Shown here: piece by piece, positions 1 through 11,240 of the stretch
Layout: each line of letters opens with the position of its first letter
Numbering within the stretch: the stretch's first letter is position 1
Source of the DNA: Planomonospora parontospora
GTDB taxonomy: Bacteria; Actinomycetota; Actinomycetes; Streptosporangiales; Streptosporangiaceae
Reading direction: 5' to 3'
Assembly: GCA_014647935.1 (NCBI GenBank)
Contig: BMQD01000015.1
Location: 124,001 to 188,000, forward strand
Length of the DNA: 64,000 nt
Notes under the pieces: model-generated
Databases searched by the model: none
What the model saw: only the letters and a program-made list of their open reading frames with translations
What the model was told of the DNA's origin: nothing
Made by a program: the position numbers and the translations under genes

Positions 1-131
1 CGTTCACCGGCTCGGAGAGCAGCGCCCGCGACCGCCGCAGGGTGACCGACGAGATCATGGCCGAGATCCAGCGCCTCTCCGGGCAGGAGTACGTGACCGC
101 CTACGCCCCCCGCCGCACCCAGGACAGCTGA
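1..131 (+). CDS. 1-acyl-glycerol-3-phosphate acyltransferase (PlsC family), C-terminal end only
   Basis: This is the last 42 codons of a gene that begins before the window, read in the frame starting at base 3 and ending in TGA at 129-131. The peptide has a TDEIMAEIQRLSGQEYV stretch followed by TAYAP, which resembles the C-terminal tail of actinobacterial PlsC-type acyltransferases. These membrane-associated enzymes put the second acyl chain on lysophosphatidate. The catalytic HX4D region lies outside the window, so the family call rests on the tail alone and should be held loosely. Confidence 0.55.
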   Translation, partial: FTGSESSARDRRRVTDEIMAEIQRLSGQEYVTAYAPRRTQDS

Positions 132-203
132 TCATATTTCGGCACATGTCGGATTGGTCAGGCTAGGGTGGTGCGCTGAGCTTCGGCGAACGGGGGTGGC
201 CAG

Positions 204-1844
204 ATGCCGCGCGGCAGGACGATAGCGATCACGACGGTGACCACCGTGCTGGTGGCGGGCGCCGCCGGCGGCGGAGCCTGGTGGTACCTCCACACGCGCG
301 GCACCCCGCAGGAGACCGCGCAGCGCTTCACCCAGGCCTGGCAGCGGGGCGACCAGGCCGCCATGCGGGCCGAGCTGGGCACCGCCGATCCCGCCTTCGC
401 CCGCGCCTACGACGACATGCACAAGGGCTGGGCGGTGGAGAGCACCGCGATCCGGCTCGACTCGGTCCGCGAGACCGGCGACGACACCGCCCAGGCCGCC
501 TACACCGCCACCCTCCGGCTGAAGAACGTCGGCGAGTGGAGCTACTCCGGGACCATCGACCTGGCGGTCGTCGACCGGCACTGGAAGGTCGACTGGTCAC
601 CCAGGGCGGTCCACCCCGACCTCACCGCCGGATCCTCCTTCGCGCTGAAGACCGACTGGCCCGAACGGGCGGCCATCACCGCCGCCGGCGGCGAGCGCAT
701 CGACGGCGGCGACGTGGGCGGCTCGGTCCAGCAGCTCGTCGGCTTCCTCGACAAGGCCACCGACAAGGACGTCAAGAAGCTCGGCTCCTCCTACAGGACC
801 GGCCAGGCCGTCGGAAGGGGCGGCCTGCAGGAGAGGTTCCAGCAGCGCCTGGCCGGGACCCCGAGCACCCAGATCCAGCTCGTCGGCACCGGCGGCGCGG
901 CCGGAACCGCCAAGACCGTCGGCACCATCGAGGGCGAGAAGGGCGAGCCCCTGGAGACCAGCCTGGACCTGCGGGTCCAGGACGCCGCGGCCGGAGCCGT
1001 ACGCGACCTCGACAAGACCGCCTCGATGGTCGCGGTCAAGCCATCGACCGGCGAGATCCTCGCCGTCGTCAACAACAAGGGCGGCTTCAACCGCGCCCTG
1101 AACGGCGCCTACCCGCCCGGCTCCACCTTCAAGGCGGTCACCGCCGTCGGGCTCCTCGAAGCCGGCGTGGGCCCCGGCGACAAGGTCACCTGCCCCAAGG
1201 ACGTCAACGTCGGCGGGCTGCCGATCCGCAACTCCCACCACGCCGCCTACGGCTCGGTGACCTTCTCCGACTCCTTCGCCCACTCCTGCAACACCACCTT
1301 CGCCCCGCTGGCCAAGGAGCGGCTGGGCGCCGACGAGATGGTGCGGGCCGCCGAGCTGTTCGGCTTCAACGAGCAGCTCGACATCGGCACCGCCGAGGTG
1401 CACGGCGGCAAGCTCCCCCGGGCCGAGAGCGACGCCGAACTGGCCGCCGAGTCCTTCGGCCAGGGCCGCATCACCGCCAGCCCGCTGATGATGGCCTCGG
1501 TCGCCGCCGCGCTGGCCGACGGCACCTGGCGGCCGCCCACCCTCGTGCCGTCGGCCCCGCAGAAGCTCGAGCCCCGGGCCCTGCCCGAAGGCGTCGTCGG
1601 CCCGATGCACCGGATGATGTCCGCCGTGGTCACCAAGGGCACCGCCGAGGGCGCGGGCCTGCCCGCGGGCACCCGCGGCAAGACCGGCACCGCGGAGTAC
1701 GGCCCGCAGGACGACCTGAAGACCCACGCCTGGTTCATCGGCTTCAGGGGCGACCTGGCCTTCGCCGTGATCGTCGAGGAGGGCGCGGGCGGCGGCACGG
1801 ACGCGGCCCCCGTGGCCGCGGCGTTCCTGCGCGCCCTGGACTGA
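204..1844 (+). CDS. Penicillin-binding protein with NTF2-like (MecA_N) domain and transpeptidase domain
   Basis: The 546-residue product has an N-terminal membrane anchor (about residues 7-28), an NTF2-like MecA_N-type domain (about 34-145) and a C-terminal serine transpeptidase domain (about 260-546). All three active-site motifs are present: S307-T-F-K310, S361-C-N363 and K493-T-G-T. It should cross-link peptidoglycan outside the membrane and be a beta-lactam target. The segment between the NTF2-like domain and the transpeptidase is short compared with PBP2a-type enzymes, so the dimerisation domain looks reduced. The ATG start sits behind a G-rich stretch (CGGGGGTGG). It has no cell-division or elongation partner next to it, so its exact role in wall growth is open. 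Confidence 0.9.
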   Translation: MPRGRTIAITTVTTVLVAGAAGGGAWWYLHTRGTPQETAQRFTQAWQRGDQAAMRAELGTADPAFARAYDDMHKGWAVESTAIRLDSVRETGDDTAQAAYTATLRLKNVGEWSYSGTIDLAVVDRHWKVDWSPRAVHPDLTAGSSFALKTDWPERAAITAAGGERIDGGDVGGSVQQLVGFLDKATDKDVKKLGSSYRTGQAVGRGGLQERFQQRLAGTPSTQIQLVGTGGAAGTAKTVGTIEGEKGEPLETSLDLRVQDAAAGAVRDLDKTASMVAVKPSTGEILAVVNNKGGFNRALNGAYPPGSTFKAVTAVGLLEAGVGPGDKVTCPKDVNVGGLPIRNSHHAAYGSVTFSDSFAHSCNTTFAPLAKERLGADEMVRAAELFGFNEQLDIGTAEVHGGKLPRAESDAELAAESFGQGRITASPLMMASVAAALADGTWRPPTLVPSAPQKLEPRALPEGVVGPMHRMMSAVVTKGTAEGAGLPAGTRGKTGTAEYGPQDDLKTHAWFIGFRGDLAFAVIVEEGAGGGTDAAPVAAAFLRALD

Positions 1845-1877
1845 CCCGCACCCGCTCCGGCCGCCCCGCGCGTCCGC

Positions 1878-2162
1878 TCAGAGCGGGAGCGCGGCGGCGT
1901 CGTGACGCAGGACCATGATCAGCAACGTCGCGATCAGGGTCGCGATCAGCAACCAGCTGACCATGATGACGACCGTCGAACGGCGCGGGCGCCTGCGCAA
2001 CCGCCCCGCCCCGCCTCCGGGATCCCCCCGGCGGCGGCCGCCCTCCCTGCGCTGGACGCGCTCGTTGAACGACTCCAGCCGCGCGGCCAGCCGCGGGTCC
2101 TCGTCGACGAGGTGACGCTCGATCTGCAGCAGCATTCGCTCCTCGTCTTTCGACCAGGCCAT
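1878..2162 (-). CDS. DUF3040 membrane protein
   Basis: This 94-residue protein starts with MAWSKDEERMLLQIERHL and DPRLAARL, the signature of the actinobacterial DUF3040 family. A basic, Arg-rich linker (about 38-61) is followed by one hydrophobic segment (about 62-84), usually interpreted as a membrane anchor. DUF3040 proteins normally have two membrane spans, so this one is at the short end. The start ATG has a GGGGAGG ribosome-binding site. The gene is convergent with the penicillin-binding protein gene, 33 bp away. Function is unknown for the family. Confidence 0.85.
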   Translation of the reverse strand: MAWSKDEERMLLQIERHLVDEDPRLAARLESFNERVQRREGGRRRGDPGGGAGRLRRRPRRSTVVIMVSWLLIATLIATLLIMVLRHDAAALPL

Positions 2163-2458
2163 GCCGCACCTCCCCGGAATGCAAGGCGTGTGCCGACGTT
2201 CTGCCCAATCATGAAGATCGTTATCCGTTCCGAGGGCTGCGATTTACCTCTTCTTTGCCTGCTCGCCGCGCGGGAACGGGAGACGATTTCCGAAGCCGCT
2301 CCCGCCCCGCACCGGAGCCCGCGGGGGACATCGAGGACGAACCCGGAGACATCACCCGCCCCTCCCCTCCCGATGGATGGCCAACCCCCGAAAAGGGTAC
2401 GAACAGGCTTGATGCACGCGATCAGCTGCATCGCCGTACAAAAAACCAGGGGGAGAGA

Positions 2459-2578
2459 ATGGTCGAGAAGAAGAAGCCCGCCAAGGCCTCGGGCAAGCAG
2501 AAGAAGGCCGCGATCAAGGCCACACGCGAGGCGAAGCAGGCCAAGCGGCAGGCCAAACGCCCCGAGGGCGCCGAATAG
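2459..2578 (+). CDS. Very small Lys/Arg/Ala-rich basic protein (39 residues)
   Basis: The ORF starts at ATG 2459 right behind a strong AGGGGGAGAGA ribosome-binding site and encodes 39 residues, of which more than a third are Lys or Arg. It reads like a short nucleic-acid-binding tail (KKKPAKASGKQKKAA and so on). A longer in-frame ORF begins at 2255, but its upstream part lacks the third-position G/C bias and has no ribosome site, so the short start is preferred. A large hairpin follows the stop. I do not recognise a family. It is probably real because of the ribosome site and codon pattern. Confidence 0.6.
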   Translation: MVEKKKPAKASGKQKKAAIKATREAKQAKRQAKRPEGAE

Positions 2579-2591
2579 CGCCACACCGTCA

Positions 2592-2656
2592 GGGGACGAT
2601 TCCGGGACGCCCCGGCGTCACACCGCGTGACGCCCCGGACCGCCCGGAACGTCCCC
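2592..2656. terminator. Large nested hairpin after the small basic-protein gene
   Basis: Three nested inverted pairs are stacked around one loop: GGGGACG (2592-2598) with CGTCCCC (2650-2656), CCGGG (2602-2606) with CCCGG (2643-2647), and GGCGTCAC (2614-2621) with GTGACGCC (2627-2634). There is no T-run, as is usual for actinobacterial terminators. It could end the small-gene transcript or act as a structure ahead of the tricorn gene, whose start is 97 bp further on. Confidence 0.55.
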
Positions 2657-2752
2657 TTCGGCGACGGACATGGGATCCGGCCGGACGGCCCGGAGACGTC
2701 CGGGCCGCACCGGGAGACGTCCTCGAGCCACCTGACCACGGAGTGAGCCACC

Positions 2753-5902
<3,150 letters not shown>

Positions 5903-5959
5903 CTCCTCCGGGCGCCGCACGCGGGCGGGGGCGCCGCCGACCGGGCCACCGTACGGAGG

Positions 5960-6907
5960 TCAGGGCGCGGCCCACTCCGCCAGCCGCGCGGCCAGCGCCC
6001 GCACCTCCCCGCGCAGCGCCTCCGGTTCGAGCACCGTGAACGGCCAGCCGAGCCCGGCCAGCATCTGCGCCATCCCGTCCAGCCGCTCGGCCCGCATCGT
6101 CAGCAGCACCCCCTCGGGCGTCTCCTCCAGCGCCGCGGCCGCCGCCGGCACCCGGCGGCGCGCCTCCTCCGGCGTCGTGGCCAGCAGCACCCGCACCTCG
6201 TGCCGGTACGGCACCGCCGACAGCGACCCCGTCACGTGCCCGGCCGCGTCGAAGCCCTCCGGGACCTCGAAGCCCCGCCCGGTGCCCTCGGCCCCCGCCA
6301 CCCGGTCCACCCGGAAGGTGCGCACCTCGCCGCTGCGGTGATCGAGCCCCGCGACGTACCAGCGCCCGGAGTGGAAGACGATGCCGTACGGGTCCAGCTC
6401 CCGCTCCGACGGCTCCCCCCGCCACGACCGGTAGGCCAGCCGTACCGTGCGCCCGTGCCGGACGGCGTCGGCCAGCACCAGCAGCGGCCCGGCCCTCGGG
6501 ACCGGTGTGGCCGCCGGGGCGCGGGTGTGGTCCAGGGTCTGCGCGACCGCGTCGACGCGCTCGCGCAGCGCCCGCGGCAGCACCCGCTGGATCTTGGCCA
6601 GCGCGCTCTCGGTCGCCGCCTCCCCCACCGCCAGGCCGGTCCGCCGCCCGGCCACCAGCCCCAGCACCACCGCCGTCGCCTCGTCGTCGGTGAGCATCAG
6701 CGGAGGCAGCTTGTAGCCCGGCAGCAGCCGGTAGCCGCCGTAGCGCCCCCGCTCGGCCTCCACCGGCACGCCCAGATCGCCCAGCCGGACCGCGTAGCGG
6801 CGCACCGTGCGCTCGTCGACCTGCAGCCGGGCGGCCAGCTCCGGCCCGGTCAGACCGGGAGCGGCCTGCAGGAGTTCGAGCAGTGCCAGCACCCGAGCGG
6901 CCGTCAT
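5960..6907 (-). CDS. WYL-domain transcriptional regulator (YafY/DeoR-like)
   Basis: The 315-residue protein has an N-terminal winged helix-turn-helix (about 1-60; LTGPELAARLQVDERTVRRY) and a WYL domain (about 130-220) with a C-terminal extension. WYL proteins usually sense a small ligand or nucleic-acid signal and repress a neighbouring gene. ATG 6907 is chosen over the in-frame GTG at 6916, because a GAGG ribosome site lies 9 bases before the ATG and would abut the GTG. It is divergent from the alpha/beta hydrolase gene, which is the likely target. Confidence 0.88.
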   Translation of the reverse strand: MTAARVLALLELLQAAPGLTGPELAARLQVDERTVRRYAVRLGDLGVPVEAERGRYGGYRLLPGYKLPPLMLTDDEATAVVLGLVAGRRTGLAVGEAATESALAKIQRVLPRALRERVDAVAQTLDHTRAPAATPVPRAGPLLVLADAVRHGRTVRLAYRSWRGEPSERELDPYGIVFHSGRWYVAGLDHRSGEVRTFRVDRVAGAEGTGRGFEVPEGFDAAGHVTGSLSAVPYRHEVRVLLATTPEEARRRVPAAAAALEETPEGVLLTMRAERLDGMAQMLAGLGWPFTVLEPEALRGEVRALAARLAEWAAP

Positions 6908-6992
6908 GGGAAACACCTCGTGAATCAGGACCGAAACTGCCCGGATTCCATCCTAGGGTGGAAGCACACGACGACGGAAGGACGAAGAACCC

Positions 6993-7790
6993 ATGAGCCA
7001 GCCGACCACCGGCACCCCCGCCCCCATCACCGCCGAGACGCCGGCCCGGCGGACCTACGTCCTGGTCCCCGGCTTCTGGCTCGGCGGCTGGGCCTGGGAG
7101 AAGGTCGCCGCCCGGCTCCGCGCCGAGGGCCACGGCGTCCACCCCGTCACTCTCACCGGCCTCGGCGACCGGGTCCACCTGGCCACCGCGGAGACCGACC
7201 TGGAGACCCACGTCCAGGACATCGTCAACACGATCGTCTACGCCGACCTGCACGACGTGGTCCTCGTCGCGCACAGCGGCGGCGGCGGGCCCGTCACCGG
7301 GGCGGCCGACCGGATCCCCGAGCGCATCGCCCGCGTGGTCTACCTCGACAGCGGCCCCATGGCCGACGGCATGGCCTGGACGGACATGAACGAGCCCGCG
7401 GAGCGGGCCTTCGTCGAGCGGCGGGTCGCCGAGCAGGGCGGCACCGCCTATCCGCTGCCGTCCTGGGAGGAGCTGGAGAAGACCGGAGCCAGCCTGGAGG
7501 GCCTGGGCGAGACCGAGCGCGCCTGGTTCGCGTCCCGCGCGACGCCGCAGCCGTACGGCGCCATGACCGCCCCGCTGGCGCTCACCGGCGCGGCGGCCCA
7601 CCTGCCCAAGACGCTCGTCTCGTGCTCGTTCCCGATGGAGCAGGTCCACGCGATGATCTCCTCCGGCCACCCGTTCTTCGCGGCGCTGGCCGGGCCGGAG
7701 TGGAGCTTCGCCGAGCTCCCCACCGGCCACTGGCCGATGTTCTCCGAGCCCGAGCGGACCGCCTCGCTCCTCGCGGCCCTGGAGGGGTGA
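6993..7790 (+). CDS. Alpha/beta hydrolase (esterase-like)
   Basis: This 265-residue protein has the alpha/beta-hydrolase oxyanion region GFWLGGWAWEKV, a nucleophile elbow AHSGGG with Ser95, an acidic residue in VVYLDSGP and a C-terminal His in PTGHWPMFSEP. It resembles plant-type methyl esterases and hydroxynitrile-lyase-like hydrolases that are common in actinomycetes. The substrate cannot be told from sequence. The ATG start has CGGAAGGACG as ribosome site, and a TAGGGT -10 box lies at 6954-6959. It is divergently placed from the WYL regulator, which probably controls it. Confidence 0.87.
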   Translation: MSQPTTGTPAPITAETPARRTYVLVPGFWLGGWAWEKVAARLRAEGHGVHPVTLTGLGDRVHLATAETDLETHVQDIVNTIVYADLHDVVLVAHSGGGGPVTGAADRIPERIARVVYLDSGPMADGMAWTDMNEPAERAFVERRVAEQGGTAYPLPSWEELEKTGASLEGLGETERAWFASRATPQPYGAMTAPLALTGAAAHLPKTLVSCSFPMEQVHAMISSGHPFFAALAGPEWSFAELPTGHWPMFSEPERTASLLAALEG

Positions 7791-7817
7791 GCCCGGCCGT
7801 GCCGACGGCGGCCGGGC
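7791..7817. terminator. Hairpin terminator between convergent genes
   Basis: The 9-bp arms GCCCGGCCG (7791-7799) and CGGCCGGGC (7809-7817) flank a 9-base loop immediately after the hydrolase stop codon. There is no T-run. Its place between two convergent genes suggests termination in either direction. Confidence 0.5.
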
Positions 7818-7872
7818 CCCGCCCGGCCGTGCCCGCCGCGGCAGGGTCCCGCCCGGAGCGGACGGAGCCCGG

Positions 7873-8772
7873 TCAGCGTCGCCCGGCGGGCTCGTCGAGC
7901 CAGCCGCGGGCCGCGGCGAAGGTCGTCTTGGCGATCAGCCGCTGCCCCGCGGCGTTGGGGTGGAAGAAGTCCCATCCGCTGACGTGGTCCAGCGTGAAGG
8001 GATGGCGGAACACCGCCCCGCCGTCGAACCGGCACGCCCGGCCGTACTCCGCGCAGACGTCCGCCAGCGCCCTGTTGTAGGCCGCGACCCGCGCCCGCAC
8101 CCGGTCGCGGCGCGCCCGGTCGGCCGGGGCGGTGGAGGCCGGGCGCGCCAGCATCGTGGGGCAGATGCGGCCCACCGTCCAGAAACCGCGGGCCGCCGCG
8201 TTGCCCCTGCCCACCCGCCACAGCCGCTTCAGATCGGGGATGCTGGCCAGGAACACCCGCGCCCCCGGCCGCCGCTCCTTCAGCAGCCGCAGCGCGGCGG
8301 CCACCCTGGCCCGGTAGACCGGGACCGGCGTCATCCTCCGCTCCTCCGGCACGCAGGCGTCCTGGGCCCCGATCAGGACCGTCACGTAGTCGGCCCGCCG
8401 CGCGACCGCCCGCGTCATCTGCCCGGACAGGTCGGCGCTGGTCGCACCGGGGACGGCGAGGTTGACGTTGTGCCCCTCGACGGCCTCGTCCCGGGCGAGC
8501 AGCCGCAGGTAGTGACTGAGCACCTCGGCGTGGTCCCCCGCCGCCCACGAGCGCGAGGTGCAGGAGACGTACCAGCCGCAGACGTTGAACCCGGCGCTGA
8601 TGGAGTCGCCCAGCGCCGCCATGACCACCGGCCGCCACGGCACGGCCGCCCGGCGCACCTCAGCCCCGGCGGCTCCCGCCCAGCCGGCCGCCAGGACCGC
8701 CGTCGCCGTCAGTGTCGCCGTCAGTTTCGCCGTCGGTGTCGCTGTGGACACGGTCACACTCCTGCGCGCCAT
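7873..8772 (-). CDS. Secreted SGNH/GDSL-type hydrolase
   Basis: The 299-residue product begins with a basic, then hydrophobic Ala/Thr-rich signal peptide (about 1-37, likely cleavage near AGAAGA). The mature part has the block I motif ALGDSISAGF with the nucleophilic Ser, and the block V motif DHVSGWDFFHPNAAG with the catalytic Asp/His pair. This is the secreted actinobacterial SGNH esterase/lipase type. Cysteines such as those in FNVCGWYVSCTS suggest disulphides outside the cell. ATG 8772 has a GGAGG site at good spacing. The substrate is unknown. Confidence 0.88.
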   Translation of the reverse strand: MARRSVTVSTATPTAKLTATLTATAVLAAGWAGAAGAEVRRAAVPWRPVVMAALGDSISAGFNVCGWYVSCTSRSWAAGDHAEVLSHYLRLLARDEAVEGHNVNLAVPGATSADLSGQMTRAVARRADYVTVLIGAQDACVPEERRMTPVPVYRARVAAALRLLKERRPGARVFLASIPDLKRLWRVGRGNAAARGFWTVGRICPTMLARPASTAPADRARRDRVRARVAAYNRALADVCAEYGRACRFDGGAVFRHPFTLDHVSGWDFFHPNAAGQRLIAKTTFAAARGWLDEPAGRR

Positions 8773-8925
8773 GGCACCTCCGGTGAGAGCTCACATCTGC
8801 TCCCGGATGTATCACCGCAGGCCAGGACGGCGCTCCCGGTTGACCGACTCCCTTGGTTCCCTTGACAGACCCCTGGGGCCGTGCCTGCCCCGGGGGGCCG
8901 CCGTCGAACACGTTCAGTTTCCGCA

Positions 8926-8941
8926 TAGAGTGTCAGGGGTG
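8926..8941 (+). promoter_or_regulatory. Leaderless promoter of menF (-10 TAGAGT, start GTG 8939)
   Basis: A TANNNT box (TAGAGT, 8926-8931) is followed after 7 bases by GTG 8939 in the MenF frame. That is the geometry of a leaderless transcript, in which transcription starts at the first base of the start codon. No convincing ribosome site precedes this GTG, which fits. A clear -35 box is not visible. Confidence 0.5.
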
Positions 8942-10168
8942 AGAGCCGCGCTCGGATCGACCCGTCCTCTCGTGGTGAGAACCGCCCTCGTCGCCGACCC
9001 CGGCGACCTGCTCACGCGACTTCCCGCCGCCGCCCCGCATGCCTGGATCCGGCACGGCGAGGGCCTCGTCGCCTGGGGGGAGGCCGCGCGGGTGAGCGTG
9101 CCGCCCGGCCCCGGACGCTTCGACTGGGCCCGCGACTGGCTCTCGTCCGTCTTCGCCGGGGCCCACGTCGACGACGAGGCGCACGCCCCCGGCTCCGGCC
9201 CCGTCGCCTTCGGCTCCTTCACCTTCGACCCCGCCTCCCCGGGGTCCGTCCTCGTCGTCCCGCGGACGGTCCTCGCCCGCCGTGACGGCCGGGCCTGGCT
9301 CACCACCATCGGCGAGGGACGCCTCGACGAGATCACCGCCCCCCGCGACCCCGGCCGGATCAGCTACGGGGACGGCAGCCTCACCGCTCCCGAATGGGAG
9401 CACGCCGTCGCGCAGGCCGCCCACCGGATCCGGTCCGGCCGCCTGGAGAAGGCCGTGCTCGCCCGCGACCTGACCGCCGTCGCCGAACACCCCATCGACG
9501 TGCGGGTGCTCCTGTCCCGCCTGGCCGGGCGCTTCCCCGAGTGCTACACCTTCTCCTGCGCCGGACTGGTCGGCGCCACCCCCGAGCTCCTGGTCCGCCG
9601 CACCGGCGAGACCGTCGAGTCCCTCGTCCTGGCCGGCACCACCCCCCGCGGCACCGGCCCGGCCGACGACGCGGCACGCGGGGCCGCCCTGTTCGCCTCC
9701 GCCAAGGACCGCCGCGAGCACGCCTGCGCGATCGACTCCGTCCGCCGGACCCTCGCCCCGCTCTGCGCCGAGCTGAAGATCCCGGAGGAGCCCGAGCTGC
9801 TCGTGCTCCCCAACGTCCAGCACCTCGCCAGCCCGGTGACCGGCCACCTGTCCGCCGGGCTGTCGGTCCTGGACGTGGTCGCCGCCCTGCACCCGACGGC
9901 GGCCGTCGGCGGCACCCCCACCCGGGCCGCCCTGCAGGTCATCCGCGAGCTCGAGGGCATGGACCGCGCCGGATACGCCGGCCCGGTCGGCTGGATCGAC
10001 TCCCGCGGCGACGGCGAGTGGGGCATCGCCCTGCGCTGCGCCCAGATCGAGGGCGCCCACGCCCGGCTCTTCGCCGGCTGCGGCATCATGGGCGACTCCG
10101 ATCCGGCCGCCGAACTCGCCGAGGCCCAGGCCAAGTTCCGGGTCATGCAGTACGCCCTGGAGGGCTGA
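8939..10168 (+). CDS. menF: Isochorismate synthase
   Basis: From GTG 8939 the product is 409 residues. The C-terminal two-thirds is a chorismate-utilising domain with LEKAVLARDLTA, the FSCAGLVGATPELLVRR region, TPRGTG, VLPNVQHLASPVTG, HPTAAVGGTPT and GCGIM. It converts chorismate to isochorismate, the first step of menaquinone synthesis. menD, menC and menE lie 12-16 kb downstream. An antibiotic or siderophore role is unlikely without partner genes. The open frame extends upstream to 8558 but overlaps the esterase gene, and the leaderless GTG is the best start. GTG 8930 and GTG 8973 are alternatives. Confidence 0.88.
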   Translation: MRAALGSTRPLVVRTALVADPGDLLTRLPAAAPHAWIRHGEGLVAWGEAARVSVPPGPGRFDWARDWLSSVFAGAHVDDEAHAPGSGPVAFGSFTFDPASPGSVLVVPRTVLARRDGRAWLTTIGEGRLDEITAPRDPGRISYGDGSLTAPEWEHAVAQAAHRIRSGRLEKAVLARDLTAVAEHPIDVRVLLSRLAGRFPECYTFSCAGLVGATPELLVRRTGETVESLVLAGTTPRGTGPADDAARGAALFASAKDRREHACAIDSVRRTLAPLCAELKIPEEPELLVLPNVQHLASPVTGHLSAGLSVLDVVAALHPTAAVGGTPTRAALQVIRELEGMDRAGYAGPVGWIDSRGDGEWGIALRCAQIEGAHARLFAGCGIMGDSDPAAELAEAQAKFRVMQYALEG

Positions 10169-10271
10169 GCGGAGGCTCGGCGGCCCCTCGCGCGGCGGCC
10201 CCGGGAGGCCTGATGACGCGGCATCCCGGGCGGCCCGATGACGCGGCGGCCCGGCCACGACCGCCCCGCCG

Positions 10272-10910
10272 TCATCCGGCGTGGTGCTTGCCCTTGCCGC
10301 GGTCCTTCAGCCGGACCGTGATGAAGATCACGACGGCCAGCAGGACGACGCCCAGCACCGCCTTGGAGACGATCCCCATGTACTGCTCGACCAGGTGGTA
10401 GTTCTCCCCGAGTGCGTACCCCGCCATCACGAACGCCGTGTTCCAGATGAGGCTGCCCATCAGGGTGAGCAGGGTGAAGATCGAGAGCGGCATGCGCTCG
10501 ACGCCGGCCGGGATCGAGATGAGGCTGCGGAAGATGGGGATCATCCGCCCGAAGAAGACCGTCTTCTTGCCGTGCCTACCGAACCAGGCCTCGGTCTTCT
10601 CGATGTCGGAGACGCTGACCAGCGGCAGCTTGGAGGCGATCGCGATCACCCGCTCACGGCCGAGCAGCGCGCCCACCGCGTACAGCGCCAGCGCACCGAT
10701 CACCGATCCCAGGGTGGTCCAGAGCACGGCGTCGAACAGGCCCATGTTCCCCTGGCTGGCGGTGAAGCCCGCCAGCGGCAGGATCACCTCGCTCGGCAGC
10801 GGCGGGAACAGGTTCTCGAGCGCGATCGCGATCCCGGCCCCGGGCGCTCCCAGGGCCTCCATAAGGTTGATCGCCCACCCGGCGACTCCGTCGACAGTCG
10901 TTGAACTCAT
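10272..10910 (-). CDS. DedA family membrane protein
   Basis: This 212-residue integral membrane protein belongs to the DedA/SNARE-associated family. Its marks are the N-terminal ENLFPPLPSEVILPLAGF motif with the conserved acidic residue, then the FGRMIPIFRSLISIPAGVERM block with essential Arg residues, and several hydrophobic segments to about residue 200. DedA proteins act as lipid (undecaprenyl phosphate or phosphatidylethanolamine) flippases and affect envelope charge. It ends in a basic KDRGKGKHH tail. The ATG lies 6 bases after a TAGCCT box, so it is probably translated without a leader. Confidence 0.9.
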   Translation of the reverse strand: MSSTTVDGVAGWAINLMEALGAPGAGIAIALENLFPPLPSEVILPLAGFTASQGNMGLFDAVLWTTLGSVIGALALYAVGALLGRERVIAIASKLPLVSVSDIEKTEAWFGRHGKKTVFFGRMIPIFRSLISIPAGVERMPLSIFTLLTLMGSLIWNTAFVMAGYALGENYHLVEQYMGIVSKAVLGVVLLAVVIFITVRLKDRGKGKHHAG

Positions 10911-10922
10911 GGGACAAGGCTA
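10908..10922 (-). promoter_or_regulatory. Leaderless promoter of the DedA gene
   Basis: On the minus strand TAGCCT (10922-10917) is followed by 6 bases and then the ATG at 10910. There is no ribosome site in the gap. This matches the actinobacterial leaderless pattern TANNNT-N6/7-start. Confidence 0.5.
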
Positions 10923-11240
10923 GGGAACCCTGGATATGCCATGCATGAGGCAGAGCACCGTTGTGGAGTGACGGCCTCCTCAGCCGGAGGGTGTGGAAAA
11001 CCCCAAGATCCGGCCATCCGGCGGCGGCGGCCCGGCGGTCCATCGGAGGCGGCCACCGTCCATTGGCGTCTTCGCACGTCAGGGCGTTGCGATGACCGCG
11101 CGAACGGCAAGGACGAGCGGATCCGGAGCCGCTCCGCAGCAGGAGGGGCGGACCGCCGGAGCCGGAGGCGGCCGCGTCACACACGGGGCTGATGTGACCC
11201 ATCTCACACTTCCTCTGGCCCTGAGGAGGGGGAACGCTCG
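10911..11240. other. Intergenic stretch of 330 bp, no convincing gene
   Basis: The stretch lies between the DedA start and the YigZ stop. Short ORFs exist on both strands, but none has a ribosome site or the third-position G/C pattern of its neighbours. It holds the DedA promoter at its left end and a perfect CRP-like site at 11193-11208. Confidence 0.6.
11193..11208. promoter_or_regulatory. CRP/FNR-type binding site (perfect TGTGA-N6-TCACA)
   Basis: The 16 bases TGTGACCCATCTCACA match the cAMP-receptor-protein consensus TGTGA-N6-TCACA exactly. It lies 283 bp before the DedA start, far from any other visible promoter, so its target is not obvious. Confidence 0.5.
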
